Assembly: GCA_030550695.1 (NCBI GenBank)
Contig: JAUQOX010000208.1
Location: forward strand, 1 to 5,230
Origin: Gemmatimonadota bacterium
GTDB taxonomy: Bacteria > Gemmatimonadota > Gemmatimonadetes > Longimicrobiales > Gaopeijiaceae
DNA: 5,230 nt
Direction of reading: 5' to 3'
Shown: piece by piece, positions 1 to 5,230 of the stretch
How the letters are laid out: each line of letters begins with the position of its first letter
How positions within the stretch are numbered: position 1 is the stretch's first letter
Program-made: the position numbers and the translations under genes
Notes under the pieces: generated by a model
The model's database searches: none
What the model saw: the letters and a program-made list of their open reading frames with translations, nothing else
What the model was told of the DNA's origin: nothing

Positions 1-1344
1 TTTTCCACTCCCCCCGACGGCGTGGAGGCGGAGGTGGTGGACGTGGGTGGGGGGACCCCCGCCGAGTTCGACGGCAAGGAGGTGGCAGGTAAGATCGTCC
101 TGGGCGACGCGGCGGCGGGGACCCTGTTCCGGGCGGCGGTGCTGGAGCGCGGGGCCCTGGGGGTCTTGGCGTACCGGCTGGCGCCTTTCAATCGTCCCGA
201 GGTCAACCGGGACATCGCCCCCATGGCCTCCATCCCCTACGACCCGGAGCGGAAAGGGTGGGCGCTCCTTCTGACCACCCGGGCCCGGGACGAACTCCGC
301 CACCTTCTCCGGGAGCAGGGCACCCTTCGGGTTCACGTGGACATCCGGACCCGCATCTACCCTGCGGAGGAGCTGACCCTGGTGGCCGAGGTCAGGGGTC
401 GCCGGGAGCCCCAGCGCCGGCTGGTCTTCAGCGCCCATGTTCAGGAGTCGGGGGCCAACGACAACGCCTCGGGCGTGGCCGCCCTGGCCGAGATGGCCCG
501 GGTTTTCGCCGAAGGGGTGGGGAGGGGAGCGTTCGTTCCGGAACGGACCATCACCATGATCTGGGGCGACGAAATCCGCTCCACCCGCCGCTTCCTTGCC
601 GACGATCCCGGGCGGGCCGCGGGGGTGATGTGGGGGATCAGCCTGGATATGGTGGGGCAGGATACGGAAAAGACCGGGGGGAGCTTTCTCATCGAGAAGA
701 TGCCGGACCCTTCGGCGGTGTGGACCCGCGGGGACGACCGTCACACGGAATGGGGCGGGCGGCCTTTGCCCAAGGACCGCTTGAGGCCCCACTACCTGAA
801 CGACCTCCTCCGGAACCGGTGTCTGGATCAGGCCCGGCTGGAAGGGTGGATCGTGGGCGTCAACCCCTTCGAGGGGGGGAGCGACCACGTACCTTTCCTG
901 GATGCGGGCATTCCCGCTGTGCTCCTCTGGCACTTCACCGACCAGTTCTATCACACCGACGGCGACCGCCTGGACAAGGTGTCGGCGCGCACCTTGTGGA
1001 ACGTAGCCGTGTGCGCCACCACCGCCGCCATGGCCTTGGTTTCGGCAAACGAGGAGGTGGCCGTTTTCCTGCTGGAGGAGCTGGAGCGGGACGCTCTGGA
1101 GCGGCTGGAACGGGAAGCGGCGCTGAGCCGGGATGCGATCCGCGCCGGGGGAACTCCGGAGCTGGAGCGCGAGATTCTGCAGGGGTGGACCGACTGGTAC
1201 CTGGGCGCCCTTCGGTCCGCGGAAGAGATTCAGGTGGGCGGCCCCTCCTCCCCGGTGCTCCGCCGCCTGCAGGAGGCCCTGGAACGGGTGGCGGCGGAGG
1301 GGCGGAGAAAGGTGGAGGCCCTGGCGGAACGGAGGCCCGGCTGA
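1..1344 (+). CDS. M28-family zinc aminopeptidase-like protein with PA domain, 5'-truncated by the window edge
   Basis: The frame is open from base 1 (FSTPPDGVEAE...), so the true start lies upstream. The GTG at 22 is only an internal valine, and 447 residues are visible. Counting from base 1, residues ~8-125 resemble a protease-associated (PA) domain inserted before the catalytic core (FDGKEVAGKIVLGD). The M28 core follows: SAH (His146), GANDNASG (Asp154), WGDE (Glu191), SLDMVG (Asp216), SDHVPF (~294-299) and FYHTDGD (His318). In known M28 enzymes these positions bind two zinc ions and hold the catalytic base, and the reaction removes N-terminal amino acids from peptides. Two positions differ from the textbook pattern: HxD is HxQ (HVQE), and the paired EE after WG is a single Glu followed by Ile. 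I recall bacterial M28 relatives with HLQE and WVTEI at these sites, so this looks like a subfamily trait rather than decay. Residues ~350-447 form a charged, probably helical tail. A signal peptide cannot be judged. The family is confident; substrate and activity are not. Confidence 0.88.
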   Translation, partial: FSTPPDGVEAEVVDVGGGTPAEFDGKEVAGKIVLGDAAAGTLFRAAVLERGALGVLAYRLAPFNRPEVNRDIAPMASIPYDPERKGWALLLTTRARDELRHLLREQGTLRVHVDIRTRIYPAEELTLVAEVRGRREPQRRLVFSAHVQESGANDNASGVAALAEMARVFAEGVGRGAFVPERTITMIWGDEIRSTRRFLADDPGRAAGVMWGISLDMVGQDTEKTGGSFLIEKMPDPSAVWTRGDDRHTEWGGRPLPKDRLRPHYLNDLLRNRCLDQARLEGWIVGVNPFEGGSDHVPFLDAGIPAVLLWHFTDQFYHTDGDRLDKVSARTLWNVAVCATTAAMALVSANEEVAVFLLEELERDALERLEREAALSRDAIRAGGTPELEREILQGWTDWYLGALRSAEEIQVGGPSSPVLRRLQEALERVAAEGRRKVEALAERRPG

Positions 1345-1351
1345 GCCCACC

Positions 1352-1370
1352 GGTCCCCCCAAAGGGGACC
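1352..1370. terminator. GC-rich hairpin between convergent genes, possible bidirectional terminator
   Basis: GGTCCCC (1352-1358) and GGGGACC (1364-1370) form a perfect 7-bp inverted repeat with a 5-nt loop. It begins 8 nt after the peptidase stop and ends 10 nt before the ettA stop, which is where a shared terminator for two converging genes would sit. Neither side has a proper T-run: the plus side is followed by AAGTGGCCTTTC. It is therefore a weak intrinsic terminator at best. Confidence 0.4.
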
Positions 1371-1380
1371 AAGTGGCCTT

Positions 1381-3060
1381 TCATGCGAACATCTTCTTGT
1401 AGCGGATGCGGTGGGGCTGTACGGCAGCTTCACCCAGCCGTCGCTTCTTGTCCTCTTCGTACTCCTGGAAGTTCCCGGGGAAGAACACCACTCGGCTCTC
1501 CCCCTCGAAGGCCAAGATATGGGTGGCGATGCGGTCCAGAAACCAGCGGTCGTGGCTGATTACCATCACACAGCCGGCAAACCGGAGGAGAGCGTCCTCC
1601 AGGGCCCGGAGGGTATCCACATCCAGATCATTGGTGGGCTCGTCCAAGAGGAGGACGTTGCCGCCCTCCTTCAGGAGCTTGGCCAGGTGGAGGCGATTCC
1701 GCTCGCCCCCGCTAAGGACCCCCACGGGCTTCTGCTGGTCGGCGCCACGGAAGTTGAACCACGAAAGATAGGCCCTGCTGTTCACCTCGGCCCTCCCGAA
1801 GCGCAGAAGATCCGCTCCTCCGGTAACCTCCTGAAAGACGGTTTTCTTGGGGTCGAGGGCTTCCCGGGACTGGTCCACATAGGCCAGCTTGACCGTGTCG
1901 CCCAGGATCAGCTCACCCTTGTCGGGCTTCTCCTGCCCCACGATCATGCGGAACAGCGTGGTCTTGCCGGCCCCGTTGGGGCCGATGATCCCCACAATGG
2001 CGCCAGGGGGCACCTCGAAATTCACGTCCTCCATGAGAAGGCGGTCGCCATAGCCTTTGGTCAGTCCCTGGGCCCGGATCACGACGTTCCCCAGGCGGGG
2101 ACCCTTCGGAATCAGGATCTCTGCGGTACGTAGCTGCTCCCGCTCGTCGGCCCGCAGAAGCTCTTCATAGGCGTTGACCCGGGCTTTCCCCTTGGCCTGG
2201 CGAGCCCGGGGCGCCATGCGGATCCATTCCAGCTCCCGCTCGAGGGTGCGCTGCCGGGCGCTCTCCTGCTTTTCCTCCACCCGAAGGCGCTCCCGCTTCT
2301 GCTCCAGCCAGGAAGAGTAGTTCCCCTTCCACGGGATCCCTCGCCCCCGGTCCAGCTCCAGAATCCATTCGGCCACATTGTCCAGGAAGTAGCGGTCGTG
2401 GGTCACCGCCACCACGGTTCCCTTGTACTGGGCCAAATGCTGCTCCAGCCAGGCCACCGATTCGGCGTCCAGATGGTTCGTGGGCTCGTCCAGCAAGAGA
2501 AGGTCCGGAGCCTCCAGAAGGACACGGCAAAGGGCCACACGTCTTTTCTCACCGCCGGAGAGAGTCCGGACGTCGGCATCCCCCGGCGGCAGCCGAAGGG
2601 CATCCATGGCCATCTCCACCTTCCGGTCCAGGTCCCAGGCGTCGGCCGCTTCGATGCGGTCCTGAAGACGGGCCTGTTCCTCCATCAGGGCGTTCATCTC
2701 CTCGTCGGAGGTCACGGTGGCAAAGGCAGCGGTCACCTCCTCGAAACGGGCCAGGAGGGCCCGGATCCCCTGAACAGCCATCTCCACATTGCCCTGCACG
2801 TCGAGGGAGGCGTCCAGCTCAGGCTCTTGGGGCAGGTAACCGATGGTCGTCCCCTTCATGGCCCAAGCCTCGCCCAGAAAGTCCCTGTCCACCCCCGCCA
2901 TGATTCGCAACAAGGTGCTCTTGCCGGACCCGTTGGACCCTACCACGCCGATCTTGGCACCCGGAAAGAAGGAGAGGCTGATGTCCTTCAGAACCTCCCG
3001 GTTGGGGGGCACGATCTTGGTGAGGCGGTACATGTGGTAGATGAACTTTTGTTCGGGCAT
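1381..3060 (-). CDS. ettA: EttA, energy-dependent translational throttle ATPase (ABC-F family)
   Basis: This 559-residue cytoplasmic protein is close in length to E. coli EttA (about 555) and similar along its whole length. The N-terminus (KIVPPNREVLKDISLSFFPG) and C-terminus (HDRWFLDRIATHIL, GNFQEYEEDKKRRLG, RIRYKK) are typical EttA. ABC domain 1 has Walker A GSNGSGKST (41-49), signature LSGGE (167-171), Walker B with catalytic Glu192, and His221. The arm insertion lies at ~94-139 and the charged interdomain linker (PtIM) at ~245-310. ABC domain 2 has Walker A GPNGAGKTT (360-368), signature LSGGE (449-453), Walker B with Glu474, and His503. There are no membrane segments, as expected for ABC-F. 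The known role of EttA is to bind the ribosomal E site and gate the first elongation step according to the ATP/ADP ratio. The ATG at 3060 matches the family N-terminus. The gene lies 76 bp after the cNBD-lyase on the same strand and may be co-transcribed with it. Nothing appears broken. Confidence 0.97.
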   Translation of the reverse strand: MPEQKFIYHMYRLTKIVPPNREVLKDISLSFFPGAKIGVVGSNGSGKSTLLRIMAGVDRDFLGEAWAMKGTTIGYLPQEPELDASLDVQGNVEMAVQGIRALLARFEEVTAAFATVTSDEEMNALMEEQARLQDRIEAADAWDLDRKVEMAMDALRLPPGDADVRTLSGGEKRRVALCRVLLEAPDLLLLDEPTNHLDAESVAWLEQHLAQYKGTVVAVTHDRYFLDNVAEWILELDRGRGIPWKGNYSSWLEQKRERLRVEEKQESARQRTLERELEWIRMAPRARQAKGKARVNAYEELLRADEREQLRTAEILIPKGPRLGNVVIRAQGLTKGYGDRLLMEDVNFEVPPGAIVGIIGPNGAGKTTLFRMIVGQEKPDKGELILGDTVKLAYVDQSREALDPKKTVFQEVTGGADLLRFGRAEVNSRAYLSWFNFRGADQQKPVGVLSGGERNRLHLAKLLKEGGNVLLLDEPTNDLDVDTLRALEDALLRFAGCVMVISHDRWFLDRIATHILAFEGESRVVFFPGNFQEYEEDKKRRLGEAAVQPHRIRYKKMFA

Positions 3061-3072
3061 GGCGGCGATACG

Positions 3073-3077
3073 CTCCC
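3073..3077 (-). promoter_or_regulatory. Candidate ribosome binding site of ettA
   Basis: On the minus strand GGGAG lies 12 nt upstream of the ettA ATG. The core is reasonable but the spacing is longer than the usual 5-10 nt, and no better purine-rich motif lies closer. It may give modest initiation. I saw no convincing -35/-10 pair in the 76-bp gap, which would fit read-through from the upstream lyase gene. Confidence 0.4.
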
Positions 3078-3136
3078 TGCAAGGGTAGGAGGGTTCTGGA
3101 CCGTAAAGTCGGCGGCGAAGGCCCCCACTGACCCCC

Positions 3137-5002
3137 CTACCCCTGGGAAGGGGCCATGCGGGCGGGCCGGGTCATGGCCCACGGATCCATGAGCTGGCGG
3201 AGTTGGTCCTGGCTCAGAAGCCCTTTCTCCAAAGCCACGTCCGCCACAGACCGACCCGTTTCCAAGGCCTCCTTGGCCACTTCCGACGCCGCCGAGTATC
3301 CCAGGACCGGCAGGAGTGCGGTGACCAGGCCGATGCTGTTGTGCACGTAGTTCCGGCACCGCTCCACGTCCACCTCGATCCCTGCCAAACACCGACTCCA
3401 AAGGGTCTGGAAGGCCTTGGTGAGCATGTCCATGCTCTGGAAAAGGTTGAAAACCATCACCGGCTCCATGACGTTCAGCTGGAGCTGGCCGGCCTCGGCC
3501 GCCAAGGTCACCGTGAGGTCGTTTCCGATAACCTGAAATGCCACCTGGTTCACCACCTCGGGAATCACGGGGTTGACCTTGCCGGGCATGATGCTGGAGC
3601 CCGGCTGCATCGGCGGAAGGCGGATCTCCGCCAGGCCGCACCTCGGGCCCGAGGACAAGAGGCGAAGGTCGTTGCAGATCTTGCTGATCTTGACGGCCAC
3701 CCGGCGCAGCGACGCGGAGACCAACAGCATATCCCCCACGTCACTGCTGGCCTCCACCAGGTCCGGCGCCAGCCTGAAGGGGAGGCCGGTCACCTCCTGC
3801 AACGCCTTGAGGGCCTCCCCGGCATAGCGCTCGTCGGTAGCGATGCCGGTGCCGATGGCCGTTCCCCCCAAGGTGCTTTCCAAACAACGACGCACGTCTT
3901 CTTCGATGCGCTGGATGTCCTCCTCGATGGTATTGGCCCAGGAGCCGAATTCCTGGCCCACCGTCATGGGCACCGCATCTTGGAGCTGGGTGCGACCCAT
4001 CTTGAGTACGTCCGCATACTCCTCTGCCTTGTGCCGAAGCGTGGCCACGGTGGTCCTCATGGCCTCCACCAGGTCCCCATGCTTCAGGTAAAGGGCCAAC
4101 CGGACCGCCGTGGGATACACGTCGTTGGTGCTCTGGGACTTGTTGACATGATCATTGGGATGGACGAAGCGGTAGGACCCGAGGGGTTTGCCCAGAATCT
4201 CGAGGGCGCGGTTGGCGATAACCTCGTTGGCATTCATGTTCGTGCTGGTGCCGGCCCCTCCTTGGATCATGTCCACCACGAACTGGCTGTGGAGGTGTCC
4301 GTCGGCGATCTCGTCGCATGCCTGGATGATGGCCTCGGCTACCTCTGCATCCAGAAGGCCTAGACGAAGGTTGGCCAGAGCCGCGGCTTTCTTCACCAAG
4401 GCCAACGCCCTTACGAAGTGGGGAAAGTGGGAGAGGGGAATCCCCGTAATGTCGAAGTTTTCCACCGCCCGCAGGGTCTGGATCCCGTAGTAGGCATCGG
4501 CGGGAACCTCCATTTCGCCGAGAAGATCGCGCTCCAGGCGGGTGGAGCCCGTGCGGGAATTGAGGAGCTCGCCGGCATTGCGATCGTGCTTCAGGCGCAG
4601 GAAGATCTCCCGGGCAACCTGCGCGAGCACCCTAGCCGCAAGCCTTGGATTCGTCTCCATCAGACGAAGAAAGGTGTCCCGGTTCAGGGTCAGAAGCACC
4701 GAGTCCACCACTGCCCTGCCGGTGGTACTGTGGGGCGTGTCGTCCAGTAGCGCGGCTTCCCCCAGACAATGACCGGCATGATAGGTGACCAGTACCCGCT
4801 CCTGCCCGCCGGAACGCTCGCTCACCTGGATGGCTCCCGATTTGATCACCATCAGGCGCTGCCGAGGTTCGCCTTGCTGGAACACCACCTCTCCGGCCAG
4901 CACCTTCTCCTGGCGAATGTGAGGGATCAACACCTCCATTTCGTCGTCGGTGAGGCCTCGGAAGATGGCGCTGTACCGCAGGATGTTGAGCCGGTCATCC
5001 AT
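3137..5002 (-). CDS. aspA: Cyclic-nucleotide-binding domain fused to an aspartate ammonia-lyase-type enzyme
   Basis: From the ATG at 5002 (MDDRLNILR) the product is 621 residues, against roughly 470 for a plain aspartase. Residues ~13-134 are a Crp/Fnr-type cNBD: F..L at the start, the beta-roll, then a phosphate-binding cassette with GE (81-82) and PHSTT (90-94), where PRAAT or ERSA is usual. The C-helix runs straight into the lyase with no HTH. The lyase starts near residue 155 (RLERDLLG, VPADAYYG) and carries GGAGTSTNMN (248-257), NKSQSTND (287-294), GRTQLQDAVPM (336-346), the catalytic loop GSSIMPGKVNP (468-478) and a FumC-like C-terminal domain (~565-607, ending LMDP). Gln after GRT matches E. 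coli AspA, whereas fumarases have His, so aspartate to fumarate plus ammonia is the best guess. A fumarase or another superfamily lyase is less likely. The ATG at 5002 is preferred because GGAG lies 7 nt upstream and the domain begins there. ATG 5029 and TTG 5065 are in-frame alternatives, the latter giving 642 aa. The amidase lies upstream and ettA downstream. Confidence 0.9.
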   Translation of the reverse strand: MDDRLNILRYSAIFRGLTDDEMEVLIPHIRQEKVLAGEVVFQQGEPRQRLMVIKSGAIQVSERSGGQERVLVTYHAGHCLGEAALLDDTPHSTTGRAVVDSVLLTLNRDTFLRLMETNPRLAARVLAQVAREIFLRLKHDRNAGELLNSRTGSTRLERDLLGEMEVPADAYYGIQTLRAVENFDITGIPLSHFPHFVRALALVKKAAALANLRLGLLDAEVAEAIIQACDEIADGHLHSQFVVDMIQGGAGTSTNMNANEVIANRALEILGKPLGSYRFVHPNDHVNKSQSTNDVYPTAVRLALYLKHGDLVEAMRTTVATLRHKAEEYADVLKMGRTQLQDAVPMTVGQEFGSWANTIEEDIQRIEEDVRRCLESTLGGTAIGTGIATDERYAGEALKALQEVTGLPFRLAPDLVEASSDVGDMLLVSASLRRVAVKISKICNDLRLLSSGPRCGLAEIRLPPMQPGSSIMPGKVNPVIPEVVNQVAFQVIGNDLTVTLAAEAGQLQLNVMEPVMVFNLFQSMDMLTKAFQTLWSRCLAGIEVDVERCRNYVHNSIGLVTALLPVLGYSAASEVAKEALETGRSVADVALEKGLLSQDQLRQLMDPWAMTRPARMAPSQG

Positions 5003-5009
5003 GCTCGGG

Positions 5010-5013
5010 CTCC
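5010..5013 (-). promoter_or_regulatory. Ribosome binding site favouring the ATG at 5002 for the cNBD-lyase
   Basis: GGAG on the minus strand sits 7 nt before the ATG at 5000-5002, the best core-and-spacing combination among the possible starts. The competing ATG at 5027-5029 has GGGAGG (5041-5046), but 11 nt away. The TTG at 5063-5065 has GAGG only 4 nt away. The residues added by the earlier starts (WEDPWGMPSATWSPS) do not resemble the cNBD fold, which supports the shorter form. Confidence 0.5.
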
Positions 5014-5082
5014 AAGTTGCAGAGGGCATGCCCCAGGGATCCTCCCACCCTGAGACGGGTTCCAAGCCACCTCACGCCCTTC

Positions 5083-5230
5083 TCATGGAAGGGAGGGGAG
5101 GGCGGGGCGTTTCAGGTGCCATTCCGTGCTCACCTGGTAGCGGTGGGCCACACTCAGCAGAAGGTCGTCGGAATACAGAGCCCCTACGAGAACCGTCGTC
5201 ATGGGCTGCGGAGGATCTCCGCCGAAGTCG
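5083..5230 (-). CDS. C-terminal end of an amidase-signature family hydrolase, truncated by the window edge
   Basis: The frame enters from the right edge and stops with TGA at 5083-5085, giving 48 visible residues. They read DFGGDPPQPMTTVLVG, then ALYSDDLLLSVAHRYQ, then VSTEWHLKRPALPSLP. A hydrophobic strand, an acidic YxDD/E turn, an LLxxAxxYQ helix, then T.WH..RP is the ending I associate with amidases (GatA/AtzF-like fold). In that ending the last helix is followed by a short HLKRP-type tail. The Ser-Ser-Lys catalytic triad and the glycine-serine-rich signature would lie outside the window, so the substrate cannot be inferred. Family members hydrolyse amides to acid plus ammonia. The stop is 80 bp before the ATG of the cNBD-lyase (17 bp before its TTG alternative), consistent with a shared transcript. 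The fragment is short, so the call rests on the tail pattern alone. Confidence 0.7.
   Translation of the reverse strand, partial: DFGGDPPQPMTTVLVGALYSDDLLLSVAHRYQVSTEWHLKRPALPSLP
5091..5107 (+). other. Four-tract G-quadruplex motif in the amidase 3' end
   Basis: The plus strand has four G tracts of 3, 4, 3 and 4 separated by single bases (A, A, C), a textbook quadruplex-forming pattern with 1-nt loops. It lies on the template strand of the amidase gene, encoding PALPS just before the stop, so the mRNA is C-rich there. Whether it folds or matters in the cell is unknown. In GC-rich DNA, Pro-rich codons can produce this by chance. Confidence 0.5.

Noticed and set aside
22..24. GTG as the start codon of the peptidase
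   Set aside because: The frame is open to base 1 and upstream codons continue plausible protein. A PA-domain M28 enzyme needs more N-terminal sequence, so the gene is cut by the window edge.
49..60. GGGGG-A-CCCCC inverted repeat
   Set aside because: A 1-nt loop cannot close a hairpin and the repeat is inside coding sequence (Gly-Gly-Gly-Thr-Pro), so it is composition rather than a signal.
258..1559. 433-codon plus-strand open frame overlapping the peptidase and running into ettA
   Set aside because: It is rich in Gly, Pro and Arg, as expected from an off-frame read of GC-rich DNA. It covers a frame with clear M28 motifs and crosses the convergent junction.
1411..2133. 240-codon plus-strand open frame opposite ettA
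   Set aside because: It is the antisense shadow of the EttA second ATPase domain and shows no recognisable motif.
3061..3136. Promoter for ettA (TTTACG followed by TACCCT on the minus strand)
   Set aside because: Both hexamers match poorly and the spacer is only about 14 nt, so it is not distinguishable from chance.
3203..4363. 386-codon open frame on the plus strand, antisense to the lyase
   Set aside because: The translation is low-complexity His/Gly/Leu-rich and mirrors the lyase codons. Long antisense frames are common in GC-rich genes, and the opposite strand has an unmistakable enzyme.
4511..4630. Separate start for a stand-alone aspartase inside the fusion gene
   Set aside because: There is no ATG, GTG or TTG in frame between the cNBD C-helix and the first conserved lyase motif. 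Starting at the ATG at 4513 would remove that motif.

Overview
The window is a compact, GC-rich stretch of bacterial chromosome (GC content roughly 60-65% by eye). It has short intergenic gaps and no mobile element, tRNA, rRNA or CRISPR signature. The gene content (an M28 peptidase of the HxQE/WxxEI type, an EttA-type ABC-F ATPase, an aspartase-type lyase and an amidase-signature enzyme) suits a GC-rich Gram-negative-type bacterium such as an acidobacterium or a relative. That placement is an inference from remembered family resemblance and is not demonstrated by the sequence.

Layout from left to right. (1) At 1-1344, plus strand, lies the 3' part of a PA-domain M28 zinc aminopeptidase-like gene. 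Its reading frame is open through the left edge, so the N-terminus is missing. (2) At 1345-1380 is a short convergent intergenic gap holding a 7-bp GC-rich hairpin. (3) At 1381-3060, minus strand, is a complete ettA (559 aa), with every ABC-F motif visible in both ATPase halves. (4) At 3061-3136 is a 76-bp gap. (5) At 3137-5002, minus strand (extendable to 5065), is a lyase of the aspartase/fumarase superfamily with an N-terminal Crp-type cyclic-nucleotide-binding domain in the same frame. (6) At 5083-5230, minus strand, are the last 48 codons of an amidase-signature enzyme that continues beyond the right edge.

The three minus-strand genes run amidase, then cNBD-aspartase, then ettA, with gaps of about 80 and 76 bp, so they could be co-transcribed. 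The peptidase converges on them and is a separate unit. Peptidase, amidase and aspartase together fit amino-acid or peptide nitrogen scavenging: peptide to amino acids, amide to acid plus ammonia, aspartate to fumarate plus ammonia. EttA would tie translation to the ATP/ADP ratio.

The most interesting item is the cNBD-aspartase fusion. A sensor domain normally joined to a DNA-binding HTH is joined here to a metabolic lyase, and the arginine that usually holds the cyclic phosphate is replaced by histidine. This suggests allosteric control by a ligand other than cAMP, or a structural role only.
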